A stretch of 64,000 nucleotides of DNA from Nocardia cerradoensis NBRC 101014 (GCF_000308535.1 NZ_BAFW01000200.1:1-64000), one strand, 5' to 3'. Positions 35,842 through 45,966 are shown, counted from the stretch's first letter. The notes: generated by a model not told the origin, from the letters alone. A program made the numbers and translations.

Positions 35842-36515
35842 GGCGGTCCGGCCTTGTAGCCCACGCCACGAACGGTCAGCACGATCTCAGGGTTCTCGGG
35901 ATCCTTCTCGACCTTGGCCCGCAGTCGCTGCACGTGCACGTTCACCAGGCGGGTGTCGGCCGCGTGCCGGTAACCCCACACCTGCTCGAGCAGCACCTCG
36001 CGGGTGAAGACCTGTCGCGGTTTGCGCGCCAGGGCCACCAGCAGATCGAACTCGAGCGGCGTCAGCGAGATCTGCTGACCGCTGCGGGTCACCTTGTGGG
36101 CCGGTACATCGATGACGATGTCGGCGATCGACAGGAGTTCGGCCGGCTCGTCGTCGGTACGGCGCAACCGCGCCCGCACCCGCGCGACCAGCTCCTTCGG
36201 CTTGAAGGGTTTGACGATGTAGTCGTCGGCACCCGATTCCAAGCCCAGGACGACGTCGACCGTGTCGGTCTTGGCCGTCAACATCACGATCGGCACACCG
36301 GAATCGGCGCGCAGCACCCGGCACACGTCGATACCGTTCATGCCCGGAAGCATGAGGTCGAGCAGCACCAGATCCGGGCGTAGTTCCCGGACCGCGGTGA
36401 GCGCCTGCGTGCCGTCGCCGACCACATGGGGGTCGAAACCCTCGCCGCGCAAGACGATCGTGAGCATCTCGGCGAGCGCCATATCGTCGTCGACGACCAG
36501 AATCTTCGGCTTCAT
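35838..36515 (-). CDS. mtrA: Response regulator MtrA
   Basis: A 225-residue OmpR-type regulator. The receiver starts [15 protein letters not shown], with phospho-acceptor Asp53 in LLDLMLPG and the conserved lysine in [11 protein letters not shown]; the winged helix ends in [20 protein letters not shown], in pieces, GVGYK. Similarity to mycobacterial MtrA, as recalled, is very high. I use ATG 36515, which gives the usual length; the ORF is open upstream but has no better start. The ribosome-binding site is weak (ATAGTAATT before ATG). Confidence 0.95.
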   Translation of the reverse strand: MKPKILVVDDDMALAEMLTIVLRGEGFDPHVVGDGTQALTAVRELRPDLVLLDLMLPGMNGIDVCRVLRADSGVPIVMLTAKTDTVDVVLGLESGADDYIVKPFKPKELVARVRARLRRTDDEPAELLSIADIVIDVPAHKVTRSGQQISLTPLEFDLLVALARKPRQVFTREVLLEQVWGYRHAADTRLVNVHVQRLRAKVEKDPENPEIVLTVRGVGYKAGPP

Positions 36516-36594
36516 AATTACTATGTTGTCATCTCTCCGGCTCGGAACGGGCAACCACGCCAACACTGGTTACATTACCGACGCACATGCCACC

Positions 36595-37242
36595 CTATCG
36601 GCCAATCATTTCCGCCAGTCGTTCGGTGAGTCGGACCGGATCGTCCTGCGGCGCATGGACCCACCACGGCCCGTGCCACCGCGATTCGGCCAACACACGA
36701 TAAACCGCCGCCGTACGCTCCTGCAGCGATATATCTCGTTCATAGGCGTCCAGCGCGCGGGCGGTGTCGAGTTCACCTCGGCGCCGGGCGCGTTCGATCG
36801 CCAGCTCGGTCGGCACGTCGAGCAGTACCTGGATATCGGGCACCGGCAGTTCGAACCGGCCGAACTCCAATTCCGCTACCCACGAACTCGTTTCGCCGTC
36901 GGCCTGCTCGCCCGCCCGCGCGGCGCTGTAGGCGGCGTTGGAGGCGACGTACCGATCGAGCAGCACAATATCGTTGTCCGCCAACAGTTTCGACAACTCG
37001 TCGCGGGCCTCGGCGCGATCCAGGGCGAACAGCAGCGCCATCGCGCTCACGGATGCGGCCACATCGCCGTGCCGGCCACGCAACGCCTCGGCCGCCAGAT
37101 CCGCGTGGATCGACCGGCCGTAGCGCGGGAAGGCCAGTGTGTCCACGCGCAGCCCGCGGTCGCGCAGGCCCGCGACGACGGCGTCGATCAACGTCCGCTT
37201 ACCCGCGCCGTCGAGGCCCTCTACCGCGATGAGTGCACCCAT
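36595..37242 (-). CDS. tmk: Thymidylate kinase
   Basis: A 215-residue enzyme phosphorylating dTMP to dTDP. The P-loop IAVEGLDGAGKRTLIDA, with the GAGKRT variant typical of mycobacteria, is at residues 5-21; the DR(Y/H) motif is LLDRYVASNAAYSAARAG and the lid/TMP contact is FPRYGRSIHADLAAEAL. ATG 37242 (MGALIAVEG) gives the standard length; upstream frame residues have no family match. It lies upstream of mtrA with about 79 bp between, in the tmk-mtrA-mtrB order of mycobacteria. Confidence 0.93.
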   Translation of the reverse strand: MGALIAVEGLDGAGKRTLIDAVVAGLRDRGLRVDTLAFPRYGRSIHADLAAEALRGRHGDVAASVSAMALLFALDRAEARDELSKLLADNDIVLLDRYVASNAAYSAARAGEQADGETSSWVAELEFGRFELPVPDIQVLLDVPTELAIERARRRGELDTARALDAYERDISLQERTAAVYRVLAESRWHGPWWVHAPQDDPVRLTERLAEMIGR

Positions 37243-37407
37243 AACGTGCAGGTTACAACTTTTGCGTCCGCCCTGTTCCACGCCCCTGCGACGCGTTATC
37301 GGAAACGCCGACATTTCAGAAGACGCTACTTTTGGGGGCGCCGCACCGGATAACGGCCGCGACGCCGCGCGAGATCAAGGAAGCGTCCCGAAAACAGGAA
37401 GGCGCCC

Positions 37408-37785
37408 ATGCTCATCTCACGCGTATTACATACCGCCGCAGCGACTCTCGCGATCACCGCGGGCCTCGCCGCCGGTGTCGCGGCGGCCGCACCGCTCCCG
37501 CTCGAGCCGGTCGCTCCGGTCGCGGGCACCTCCGGAAGTGCGGATTCCGCGACCGACGGCGGCGTCGGCAGCAGCGTCATCGACCTGTTGAAACTGCTCG
37601 GCGACATCAGCCACGGATGCACCCCGGGCACCGTCTGTGCCGCCGCCGCGGCGACGGCCCGGACGCCGGAGGCGAACACCGCGATCGCCGACACGCCGCT
37701 CGGATCCGGCTCGGCGAGCGGTTCGAACGAGCCGGGCTCGGTGCTGTGCTGGTTGCTGCACCCCAGCCCCACCTGTCAGATCTGA
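37408..37785 (+). CDS. Small secreted cysteine-containing protein, unknown function
   Basis: A 125-residue protein I do not recognise. MLISRVLHTAAATLAITAGL then AAGVAAAAP forms a signal peptide with probable cleavage near residue 27. The mature part is Ser/Gly/Ala-rich with four cysteines (HGCTPGTVC and LCWLLHPSPTCQI), suggesting two disulfides. The gene sits between tmk and sahH, inserted into an otherwise mycobacteria-like block, and reads opposite to both. A shared hairpin follows its stop and that of sahH. It resembles the secreted ORF at 8927 only in style. Confidence 0.6.
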   Translation: MLISRVLHTAAATLAITAGLAAGVAAAAPLPLEPVAPVAGTSGSADSATDGGVGSSVIDLLKLLGDISHGCTPGTVCAAAAATARTPEANTAIADTPLGSGSASGSNEPGSVLCWLLHPSPTCQI

Positions 37786-37804
37786 GCATCGCGGGCACCC
37801 GAGA

Positions 37805-37845
37805 CGGTTGTCCTGCCGGGCTCGAAAGCACCGGCGGGACAACCG
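37805..37845. terminator. Bidirectional hairpin between the secreted-protein gene and sahH
   Basis: CGGTTGTCCTGCCGG (37805-37819) pairs with CCGGCGGGACAACCG (37831-37845) with one mismatch and an 11-base loop. It is followed by TTTCC on the plus side and lies between two convergent stops. Confidence 0.7.
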
Positions 37846-37854
37846 TTTCCGACC

Positions 37855-39336
<1,482 letters not shown>

Positions 39337-39439
39337 GCGCCTGGATCAGCCTCTCGGTGGATGTCGGTTCGACAACTCAGGCTAGTCGCTCACACGCGTT
39401 CGGTGTACGCCGACGGGGTGCGTCTGCCCCGGCCGCGCA

Positions 39440-40144
39440 TCACCGGCGCCAGACGTATCGGACCTGGGGCCGGCCCGCGCGGCCGTAGTCCGACCGGCGT
39501 TCCACCACGCCGTCGGTCGCCAGCTGCTCCAGATAGCGCCATGCCGTGACCCGCGAAACGCCCACGGCACGGCCGGTTTCGGTCGCCGACAGCCCGTCCG
39601 GCGCCTCGCGCACCGCCCGTGAGATCTCCTGGAGTGTCTGCGGCGCAATACCTTTCGGGGCGGCCGCTTTGGGATCGGCGGTGCGCAGCGCGCTCAACGC
39701 CCGATCGATGTCGTGCTGGGTCAGCGTCGCATCACCGGCCGGCAACGCGGCCCGGAACTCCAGGTAGCGCTCGAGCTTGTCGCGAAAGGCCGCGAAGGTG
39801 AAGGGTTTCAGCAGATACAGCGCTATCCCGTGCGCGACCGCGGCGCGCACCATCTCGAGGTCACGCGCCGAGGTTATGGCGATCACATCGGGTCGCGGCC
39901 GCAAGCGGGCCAGGGCGGCGGTCACCTCGAGCCCGCCGATATCCGGCAGACCCAGATCCATCAGCACCAGATCGATCGGAGTTCCCGCCGCGGCGGCCTG
40001 CGTGGCCGTGCGGATCGCATCCCGGCCGGTGGCGGCCACACCCACCGGCTCGAATCCCGCCACCCGCGCGACATACGAGTGATGTGCCTCGGCGATGCGC
40101 GGTTCGTCCTCCACGATCAGCACCCGGATCGGCGGCCTCGTCAT
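39440..40144 (-). CDS. CitB/DctR-type response regulator
   Basis: A 234-residue regulator. The receiver begins IRVLIVEDEPRIAEAHHSYV with Asp63 in DLVLMDLGLPD and the lysine in YLLKPFTFAAF; the C-terminal helix-turn-helix is LSATETGRAVGVSRVTAWRYLEQL. That layout marks the CitB/DcuR group, which activates C4-dicarboxylate or citrate uptake. ATG 40144 overlaps the sensor kinase stop by four bases. The large upstream frame is a shadow of the kinase gene. Confidence 0.88.
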   Translation of the reverse strand: MTRPPIRVLIVEDEPRIAEAHHSYVARVAGFEPVGVAATGRDAIRTATQAAAAGTPIDLVLMDLGLPDIGGLEVTAALARLRPRPDVIAITSARDLEMVRAAVAHGIALYLLKPFTFAAFRDKLERYLEFRAALPAGDATLTQHDIDRALSALRTADPKAAAPKGIAPQTLQEISRAVREAPDGLSATETGRAVGVSRVTAWRYLEQLATDGVVERRSDYGRAGRPQVRYVWRR

Positions 40145-41724
40145 CGCACCGGAATCCTCACCACGACAGCCGATTCCGGGCTGCGCTCGGCCCGCAGCGT
40201 GCCGCCGTATCGGGTCACCAGCCGCCAGACCAGCGCCAGGCCGAGTCCGTGGTGTTCGGCCTTGGTCGTATATCCCCGTTCCATCGCCTGCGCGAAAGCC
40301 TCCTCCGACATTCCCGGCCCGCTGTCGGCGACCCTGACCACCAGCGCCGACGCATCCGAGCGAACGGAGACCTCGACCCAGGCGTCCGGATCCTGCGCGA
40401 CCGCGTCCACCGCGTTGTCCACGAGATTTCCCACCAGGGTGACCACTTCCTGCGCGGTCAACGGCGCGACCGAGTCCAGCGCGGTGTCCTCGGCGACGGT
40501 CAGCTCCACGCCGCGTTCGATGGCCCGGTCCACCTTGCCGAGCAGCAGCGCCACCAGGACCGGCTCGTGGACCGCATCGGTCAGGCGGTCGATGAGTGCC
40601 TGCGACAGCCGCAGTTCGGCCGTCGCGAAGTCGACAGCGCGATCGACATGGCCCAGCTCGACCATCGTGATCACCGCGTGCAACCGGTTGGCCGCCTCGT
40701 GCGCCTGCGCCCGCAGCGATTCGGCCAGGCCGCGCGCGGAATCCAACTCGCCCATGATGTCGCGGAGTTCGGTGTGGTCGCGGATGGTGAGGACCGTGCC
40801 GAGGCGCCGCCCCGCCCAGGAGACGACGTCCTGATTGACCACCAGCACGCGGGCGGCCGTCACATGCATCTCGTCGCGGACCACCGTGGCGTCGAGGTGG
40901 CGCAGCGACACCGGCAGATCGGCGCGGCGCACCGGGCCGTCGGGCAGTTCCAGCAGGCGTCGGGCCTCGTCGTTGACCACCGCCGCCTCCGGGTCGTCGC
41001 GGTCGAACACGATGAGCCCCTCGTGCACGGAGTGCAGCACGGCATCGTGATGTTCGTAGAGCGTCCGGAGTTCGGCCGGGCCCAGTCCCTGGGTCTGGCG
41101 CAGCAGCCGGCGGCGCAGCAGGAATGCGCCCAGCACCGCCAGCAGCAGACCGGCGCCGGCCGCACCGAGGATCAGCGGCAGCTGCGCACTCACCTGATCG
41201 CCGATGCGGGCCCGGGTCACGCCGGCCGAGACCAGGGCGACGACCCGGCCGGTGTCGTCGACGACGGGGGTGACCGCCCGGATCGACGGGCCCAGCGATC
41301 CGGTGTAGGTCTCGGTGAACGTCTCCCCGGCCAGCGCACGATCGATGGTGCCGCTGAACGGCTGTCCGATCCGGCTGACATCGGTGTGGGTGTAGCGGGT
41401 GCGGTCGGGTGCCATCACGACGATGAAATCGACCCCGGTCCGCTGCCGGATCCGTTCGGTCACCGGCTGCAGCACGGCCGTGGGGTCCGGCGTGCGCACC
41501 GCGGCCGTCGTGGACGGCGCCTGGGCGAGGGCGACCGCGATGCCGGTCACGCGGCGTGCCGTCGCATCGTCCTGTTCGCGGCGCACCTCCCATACCGCCA
41601 GCGCCGATCCGACCGCGATCACCACCACCAGGACCGCCAGCTGCACCACGAAGACCTGGCCGGCCAGCGTCATGCCCCGGGCGCGCCGCGCAGGCGAACG
41701 AGGGGTCCGGCCTTTCGCCCGCAA
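40141..41724 (-). CDS. CitA/DcuS-type sensor histidine kinase
   Basis: A membrane kinase of about 527 residues. TM1 (FVVQLAVLVVVIAVGSALAV) and TM2 (ILGAAGAGLLLAVLGAFLL) flank a periplasmic PAS-like sensor containing TRYTHTDVSRIGQPF; then come a cytoplasmic PAS, the H-box AHEAANRLHAVITMVEL, N-box LVGNLVDNAVDAV and GLGLALV. This is the CitA/DcuS family sensing di- or tricarboxylates. I prefer TTG 41724, preceded by GGGAGG, over ATG 41673; the listed upstream ATG at 41787 runs into the promoter. It is divergent from dctA. Confidence 0.88.
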   Translation of the reverse strand: MRAKGRTPRSPARRARGMTLAGQVFVVQLAVLVVVIAVGSALAVWEVRREQDDATARRVTGIAVALAQAPSTTAAVRTPDPTAVLQPVTERIRQRTGVDFIVVMAPDRTRYTHTDVSRIGQPFSGTIDRALAGETFTETYTGSLGPSIRAVTPVVDDTGRVVALVSAGVTRARIGDQVSAQLPLILGAAGAGLLLAVLGAFLLRRRLLRQTQGLGPAELRTLYEHHDAVLHSVHEGLIVFDRDDPEAAVVNDEARRLLELPDGPVRRADLPVSLRHLDATVVRDEMHVTAARVLVVNQDVVSWAGRRLGTVLTIRDHTELRDIMGELDSARGLAESLRAQAHEAANRLHAVITMVELGHVDRAVDFATAELRLSQALIDRLTDAVHEPVLVALLLGKVDRAIERGVELTVAEDTALDSVAPLTAQEVVTLVGNLVDNAVDAVAQDPDAWVEVSVRSDASALVVRVADSGPGMSEEAFAQAMERGYTTKAEHHGLGLALVWRLVTRYGGTLRAERSPESAVVVRIPVR

Positions 41725-41754
41725 CGGTCCTCCCGTGAACGAAACGTACGTAAT

Positions 41755-41776
41755 GGTGACCGAGGTCACGGTCACC
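41755..41776. promoter_or_regulatory. Repeated GGTCAC half-sites between the kinase gene and dctA
   Basis: GGTGACC (41755) and GGTCACC (41770-41776) are inverted, and inside them GTGACC-GA-GGTCAC (41756-41769) is a perfect palindrome, so three half-sites lie in 22 bp, 56 bp before dctA. It is a candidate binding site for the CitB-type regulator. Confidence 0.5.
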
Positions 41777-41831
41777 CCCATCATCACAGTACGAACCCGA
41801 GGGACATATCGGGCAGCACCGGAGGCACATC

Positions 41832-43190
41832 ATGAGCGACTCGACACGGACGCACCGTCGCGACCGTACCCATTGGCTCTATCTCGCCGTCATCGTGGCG
41901 GTCGTGGCCGGCGTACTCGTCGGCTGGCTGGCGCCCGGCTTCGGGAAGTCGGTGGGCGAGCTGGGCACCATATTCGTCAACCTGATCAAGATGATGATCT
42001 CGCCGGTCATCTTCTGCACGATCGTGCTCGGTATCGGCTCGGTGCGGGCCGCGGCGCGGGTCGGCAGGATCGGCGGCCTGGCGCTCGGCTACTTCCTGAT
42101 CATGTCGACGGTGGCTCTGACGATCGGTCTCGTGGTCGGCAATCTGCTGCAGCCGGGCAGTGGGCTCAACGTCCACGAACACGTCGGCGCGGCCGCCGGC
42201 TATGTGAAGCAGGCCGAAAGCAGCGGCGGCACCTGGCACTTCCTGGAAAGCATCATCCCGACATCGCTGCTGTCGTCGCTGACCGCGGGCAGCGTGCTGC
42301 AGACCTTGTTCGTGGCCCTGCTCGTCGGCTTCGCCGTACAGGCGATGGGTACTCAGGGCGAACCGATCCTGCGCGCGGTGGGGCTGGCGCAGAAGCTGGT
42401 GTTCAAGATCTTGACCATGATCCTGTGGCTGGCACCGATCGGCGCCTTCGGCGCGATCGCGAACGTGGTGGCGGCCACCGGGCTGGATGCGGTGAAACAG
42501 CTCGCGGCATTGATGCTCGCGTTTTATCTGACCTGCCTGGTCTTCGTCTTCGGCGTACTCGGTGCGCTGCTGCGGGTGAGTTCGGGCGTGTCGATCTTCA
42601 AGCTGGTGCGCTACCTGGCGCGCGAATATCTGCTGATCTTCTCCACCTCGTCCTCCGAATCGGCGCTGCCGCGGCTGATCGCGAAGATGGAACACCTCGG
42701 GGTCGAACGCTCGACCGTGGGCATCGTGGTACCGACCGGATATTCGTTCAACCTCGACGGCACCGCGATCTATCTGACGATGTCCTCGCTGTTCATCGCC
42801 GACGCGATGGGTAAGCCACTCTCGCTCGGACAGCAGATCGGTCTGCTGGTGTTCATGATCGTCGCCTCCAAGGGCGCCGCCGGGGTGACAGGAGCGGGAC
42901 TGGCCACCCTGGCCGGTGGTCTACAGAGCCATCGCCCGGACCTGCTGGACGGTGTGGGCCTGATCGTCGGCATCGACCGATTCATGTCCGAAGCCCGCGC
43001 CATCACCAACTTCTCGGGCAATGCCGTCGCCACCGTCCTCGTCGGGACCTGGACCAAGACCATCGACGACGTCCGTCTGCGCGCCGTGCTCGACCGGGAA
43101 CTGCCCTTCGACGAGACGACGATGGCCGACAGCGAACCCGCCGAGGCATCCGGAACGCCCGCCGAACGGACCGAACTGGTCGCCGTCTGA
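41832..43190 (+). CDS. dctA: C4-dicarboxylate:cation symporter DctA
   Basis: A 452-residue member of the DAACS family taking up succinate, fumarate and malate. Family motifs are KMMISPVIFCTIVLGI, the serine-rich hairpin STSSSESALPRLI, the substrate helix PTGYSFNLDGTAIYLTMSS and AVGTWT-like AVATVLVGTWTK, with about eight hydrophobic segments. ATG 41832 follows GGAGG by six bases. It is divergent from the CitA-like kinase, a standard sensor-transporter pairing. The last 30 residues are acidic and cytoplasmic. Confidence 0.92.
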   Translation: MSDSTRTHRRDRTHWLYLAVIVAVVAGVLVGWLAPGFGKSVGELGTIFVNLIKMMISPVIFCTIVLGIGSVRAAARVGRIGGLALGYFLIMSTVALTIGLVVGNLLQPGSGLNVHEHVGAAAGYVKQAESSGGTWHFLESIIPTSLLSSLTAGSVLQTLFVALLVGFAVQAMGTQGEPILRAVGLAQKLVFKILTMILWLAPIGAFGAIANVVAATGLDAVKQLAALMLAFYLTCLVFVFGVLGALLRVSSGVSIFKLVRYLAREYLLIFSTSSSESALPRLIAKMEHLGVERSTVGIVVPTGYSFNLDGTAIYLTMSSLFIADAMGKPLSLGQQIGLLVFMIVASKGAAGVTGAGLATLAGGLQSHRPDLLDGVGLIVGIDRFMSEARAITNFSGNAVATVLVGTWTKTIDDVRLRAVLDRELPFDETTMADSEPAEASGTPAERTELVAV

Positions 43191-43198
43191 CGCCGCGA

Positions 43199-44368
43199 CT
43201 ATCCCGCGAGCCGGTAGACGGCCAGGGTGCGCTCCCGCTTGCGCGGCGCGATATTGGCTCTGCCGAGATCGCCCGCGTAGTGCGCGGCGACCTTCGGATC
43301 CATCACCCGTCGCCACAGCGGCGGGACCGTGGCCAGCAGGATCATCGTCGCGTAGCCCGCGGGGAGTTGCGGGGCCTCCTGGGTACTGCGCAGCGTCTGG
43401 TACCGGCGGCCCGGATTGGCGTGGTGGTCGCTGTGGCGCTGCAGGTGGAACAGGAAGATGTTGGTGACCAGCCGATCGGAGTTCCAGCTGTCGGCCGGCG
43501 AGCAGCGCGCCCAGCGGCCACCGGGCAGACGGCGGCGCAGCAACCCGTAATGTTCGACGTAGTTCACGGTTTCCAGCAGCCCGAAGCCGATCACGGCCTG
43601 CAGCAGCAGATACGGCAGCATGCGGGGGCCGAACACCGCCAGCAGCGCGCCGTAGAGCACCACCGTCATCGACCACGCCTGCAGGATGTGGTTGCGCACG
43701 TTCCACCAGCCGAGGCCCTTGCGATGCAGCCGGTCACGTTCCAGCCTGATCGCCGAGCGCAAACCGCCGAAGATGCTGCGCGGCAAGAACATCCACAGCG
43801 ATTCGCCCAGGCGGGCGCTGGCCGGATCGTCCGGGGTGGCCACCCGCGCGTGGTGGCCCTTGTTGTGTTCGACGAAGAAATGCCCGTATCCGGACTGGGC
43901 GAGCGCGAGTTTGGCCAGCCACCGCTCCAGCCGTTCCACCCGATGCCCCAGCTCGTGCGCGGCGTTGATGCCGATACCGCTGACGAAACCGAGCGTCGCC
44001 GCCAGCCCCAGCTTGTCCACCACGTCGAGTTCGTGACCGGACCACATGTAGGCCGCGATCACCAGTCCGGCCAGCTGGATGGGCAGGAACAGATAGGTGC
44101 ACCACCGGTAGTAGCGATCGTGGGAGAGCCGCTCGTAATCCTCGTCGCGCGGGTTCGTGCCGTCCTCGCCGACGAACCAGTCCAGCAGCGGTATCACGAT
44201 CAGCACGATGATCGGCCCGATCCACCAGAACGCCTCGATGCCGGTCCGCGCGACCAGCTGGGAAGGGAGCAATGCGCAGCCCGGGGCGATCAATCCCAAC
44301 ATCCACAGATGTTTTTTGGGATCAGCCGAACCCGAGCGTTTGCCGACCGTTTGCACTGATTGCCCCAC
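43199..44368 (-). CDS. alkB: Alkane 1-monooxygenase AlkB (first copy)
   Basis: A 389-residue integral-membrane di-iron enzyme that hydroxylates n-alkanes at C1 with electrons from rubredoxin. The histidine motifs are NAAHELGHRVERLE, EHNKGHHARVATPDDPAS and LQRHSDHHANPGRRYQTLR, in pieces, with NYVEHYGLLR between. Six hydrophobic segments surround them. The start is GTG 44368, with a weak ribosome-binding site. It is transcribed separately from the alkB2 operon. A 7-bp inverted repeat and a GTAACCGTTAC palindrome lie upstream. Confidence 0.93.
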   Translation of the reverse strand: MGQSVQTVGKRSGSADPKKHLWMLGLIAPGCALLPSQLVARTGIEAFWWIGPIIVLIVIPLLDWFVGEDGTNPRDEDYERLSHDRYYRWCTYLFLPIQLAGLVIAAYMWSGHELDVVDKLGLAATLGFVSGIGINAAHELGHRVERLERWLAKLALAQSGYGHFFVEHNKGHHARVATPDDPASARLGESLWMFLPRSIFGGLRSAIRLERDRLHRKGLGWWNVRNHILQAWSMTVVLYGALLAVFGPRMLPYLLLQAVIGFGLLETVNYVEHYGLLRRRLPGGRWARCSPADSWNSDRLVTNIFLFHLQRHSDHHANPGRRYQTLRSTQEAPQLPAGYATMILLATVPPLWRRVMDPKVAAHYAGDLGRANIAPRKRERTLAVYRLAG

Positions 44369-44375
44369 TCGAACG

Positions 44376-44396
44376 TACCTGGACTCCTGCCAGGTA
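44376..44396. promoter_or_regulatory. Inverted repeat just upstream of alkB1
   Basis: TACCTGG-ACTCCTG-CCAGGTA is a perfect 7-7-7 inverted repeat ending eight bases before the alkB1 start codon. It may be a regulator site or a leader hairpin. Confidence 0.5.
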
Positions 44397-44446
44397 AATA
44401 TGTAGCGGCTCCGAGGCCGTTACGCCCGGTTCAAACCCGCAAAGTG

Positions 44447-44457
44447 GTAACCGTTAC
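44447..44457. promoter_or_regulatory. Palindrome GTAACCGTTAC upstream of alkB1, shared with alkB2
   Basis: GTAAC-C-GTTAC, in the context GGTAACCGTTAC, lies 79 bp before alkB1. The alkB2 promoter carries GGTAACCATTACC. The common core GGTAACC(G/A)TTAC suggests one regulator, plausibly the TetR encoded between them. Confidence 0.55.
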
Positions 44458-44660
44458 ACACGGGGACCCGAAGTCACAGACAGCGCGGGCCTGAATCCAC
44501 TGCGCCGCACCGGGTGAGCAACCGCCGTTTCCGCGGGGACCACGCAGGTCAGCGACTATTCGCCCCCGTCGTCCCGGCCATGGAAGGCCGGCGCGGTTGT
44601 CGGCCGGCATCCCAACCGGCCCCGCGACAAATCGTTATCCGTCACAGGACGGATTTCGGG

Positions 44661-45326
44661 CTAGCGGCCGCCGGTTCGGTCCCGGGCGGCGAGAATCGCC
44701 TCCACATACGGTGCGAGCAGGCTGCTCAACTCCTCCGGGGCGTCACGATGCAGTGCGGCCGGAGTCGGAATGTAGCTGATGGCGATGCGCACCAAGGCGT
44801 GAGCGAGCACATCCGCCTGCGCCGCCGACGCCCCCACCCAGCTGTTTTCGAAGGCCGCGCCCAAGCGCCGGGCGGCATGCTCGATGAGCGGCCCGGCATC
44901 GAGCGTGATCAATCGCAGCAGATCCAGCTTGGCCTCACCGACCACCAGGGACTGCACCAGCGGGTCGGCCGCACTGTCGAGGATGAAATTTGCCAGACCT
45001 TCGCGGAACGCTGCCCGCGCATCGCCGACGTTGTCGGCGATGGCCGTTCCGACATGGTCCACCAGCTGATCCGCCAGCCGCAGCGCATAGGCCTGCGCCA
45101 GTCCCGTCCGGGAGCCGAATTCGTTGTACAGGGTCTGCCGGCTCACCCCGGCCCGCGTCGCGACGTCGCCGAGCGTGATCTTGGCCCAGTCCCGCTCGAT
45201 CAGCAGTTCCCGCATCGCATCGAGAACCGACGTGCGCAGCAGGGTGCGCGCCGCTTCCTGGTACGGGACCCGGGATCCGTTACGCGGCATACCCGCGACG
45301 GTGTCACGGGCGGCTTCCGCAGTCAA
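44661..45326 (-). CDS. TetR family regulator of the alkane operon (AlkX/Rv3249c-like)
   Basis: A 221-residue TetR protein at the end of the alkB2-rubredoxin operon. The helix-turn-helix is ITLGDVATRAGVSRQTLYNEFGSR; the remainder is an alpha-helical ligand domain. The frame starts at TTG 45326, seven bases after the rubB stop; ATG 45290 (209 residues) is an alternative. The position after rubA-rubB matches Rv3249c and the AlkX repressors of other alkane-degrading actinomycetes, which respond to fatty acids. The likely targets are the palindromes before alkB1 and alkB2. Confidence 0.88.
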   Translation of the reverse strand: MTAEAARDTVAGMPRNGSRVPYQEAARTLLRTSVLDAMRELLIERDWAKITLGDVATRAGVSRQTLYNEFGSRTGLAQAYALRLADQLVDHVGTAIADNVGDARAAFREGLANFILDSAADPLVQSLVVGEAKLDLLRLITLDAGPLIEHAARRLGAAFENSWVGASAAQADVLAHALVRIAISYIPTPAALHRDAPEELSSLLAPYVEAILAARDRTGGR

Positions 45327-45332
45327 AACGAC

Positions 45333-45518
45333 TCACGAACGTTCGATCTCGACCATGAAGAAGTCGGCCTTGGCCGCCCCACAGTCCGGACACGTCCAGT
45401 CGTCGGGAATGTCCTCCCAGCGCGTCCCCGGCGCAATCCCCTCGTCCGGCCAGCCCTGCTCCTCGTCGTATTCGAAGCCGCACTGGATGCACTGAAAAAT
45501 CCGATAGGGCCGACTCAC
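45333..45518 (-). CDS. rubB: Rubredoxin RubB (second rubredoxin)
   Basis: A 61-residue rubredoxin, one Fe bound by [13 protein letters not shown] and [11 protein letters not shown], delivering electrons to AlkB. The GTG start at 45518 overlaps the stop of the mini-ORF before it (GTGA), and its ribosome-binding site AGGAGG lies in that mini-ORF's last codons. Only 6 bases separate its stop from the TetR frame. The sequence is the AlkG2 type that can support alkane hydroxylation. Confidence 0.93.
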   Translation of the reverse strand: MSRPYRIFQCIQCGFEYDEEQGWPDEGIAPGTRWEDIPDDWTCPDCGAAKADFFMVEIERS

Positions 45519-45589
45519 CGTGCCTCCTGTGTCATGCGGGACACCCGCACCCGGTCGGCACGGCGAGCCGCTGCGCGATTGTCGCTCAC
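45515..45589 (-). CDS. 24-residue mini-ORF s4 between rubA and rubB (repeat-encoded)
   Basis: GTG AGC GAC ... CAG GAG GCA CGG TGA encodes [14 protein letters not shown] then [10 protein letters not shown]. Its GTG overlaps the rubA stop and its TGA overlaps the rubB start, both as GTGA. The last codons contain AGGAGG, the ribosome-binding site of rubB. The peptide is basic and has no known family. It may be translated only to carry ribosomes to the next gene. Confidence 0.6.
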   Translation of the reverse strand: MSDNRAAARRADRVRVSRMTQEAR

Positions 45590-45591
45590 CG
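45521..45591. repeat. 71-bp unit, isolated copy between rubA and rubB
   Basis: This 71-bp unit is identical in every base to the third tandem copy at 45898-45968. It contains almost all of mini-ORF s4 and the AGGAGG ribosome-binding site. Confidence 0.95.
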
Positions 45592-45750
45592 TGCCTCCTC
45601 GAAATCGATCTTCTCCCGTACCCCGCAGTCCGGGCAGCACCAGTCGTCCGGCACCGACTCCCACGGGGTGCCCGCCGGAAATCCTTCCCGCGGAGCACCT
45701 TTCGCCTCGTCGTAGACGTAATCGCAGACAGGGCAACGATAGGCCCCCAT
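45586..45750 (-). CDS. rubA: Rubredoxin RubA (first rubredoxin)
   Basis: A 54-residue rubredoxin, [18 protein letters not shown] at the start and [20 protein letters not shown] at the end. The two CxxC pairs bind iron; the CPVCD first site is typical of AlkG1/RubA proteins. ATG 45750 overlaps the stop of mini-ORF s3 (TGATG) and has GGAGG seven bases upstream. Its own last codons GAG GAG GCA CGG repeat the junction sequence and carry the ribosome-binding site of the next reading frame. It works with AlkB2. Confidence 0.93.
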   Translation of the reverse strand: MGAYRCPVCDYVYDEAKGAPREGFPAGTPWESVPDDWCCPDCGVREKIDFEEAR

Positions 45751-45824
45751 CACCGCGCCTCCTGTGTCATGCGGGACACCCGCACCCGGTCGGCACAGCG
45801 AGCCGCTGCGCGATTGTCGCTCAC
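45750..45824 (-). CDS. 24-residue mini-ORF s3 upstream of rubA (repeat-encoded)
   Basis: The third link of the chain between alkB2 and rubA. It starts on the stop of s2 (GTGA) and its TGA shares a base with the rubA ATG. One base change gives Cys where the other copies have Arg (AAARCADR). Its codons CAG GAG GCG form the ribosome-binding site of rubA. Confidence 0.6.
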   Translation of the reverse strand: MSDNRAAARCADRVRVSRMTQEAR

Positions 45825-45895
45825 CGCGCCTCCTGTGTCATGCGGGACACCCTCACCCGGTCGGCACGGCGAGCCGCTGCGCGATTGTCGCTCAC
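45821..45895 (-). CDS. 24-residue mini-ORF s2 (repeat-encoded)
   Basis: The middle link of the chain after alkB2. It begins at the GTGA overlapping the s1 stop and ends at the GTGA that starts s3. One base change (GTG CGG to GTG AGG) is synonymous. It encodes the same peptide as s1 and s4. Confidence 0.6.
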   Translation of the reverse strand: MSDNRAAARRADRVRVSRMTQEAR

Positions 45896-45966
45896 CGTGC
45901 CTCCTGTGTCATGCGGGACACCCGCACCCGGTCGGCACGGCGAGCCGCTGCGCGATTGTCGCTCAC
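45892..45966 (-). CDS. 24-residue mini-ORF s1 directly after alkB2 (repeat-encoded)
   Basis: It starts with GTG overlapping the alkB2 stop (GTGA). alkB2 ends CAG GAG GCA CGG TGA, exactly as the mini-ORF itself ends, so the ribosome-binding site AGGAGG of each next frame is in the last codons of the frame before. The peptide [14 protein letters not shown]...MTQEAR is short, basic and not recognised. Confidence 0.6.
   Translation of the reverse strand: MSDNRAAARRADRVRVSRMTQEAR

Noticed and set aside
39337-39439. SAH or SAM riboswitch upstream of sahH
   Set aside because: The leader is short and I found none of the conserved core bases or paired elements of known SAH/SAM classes.
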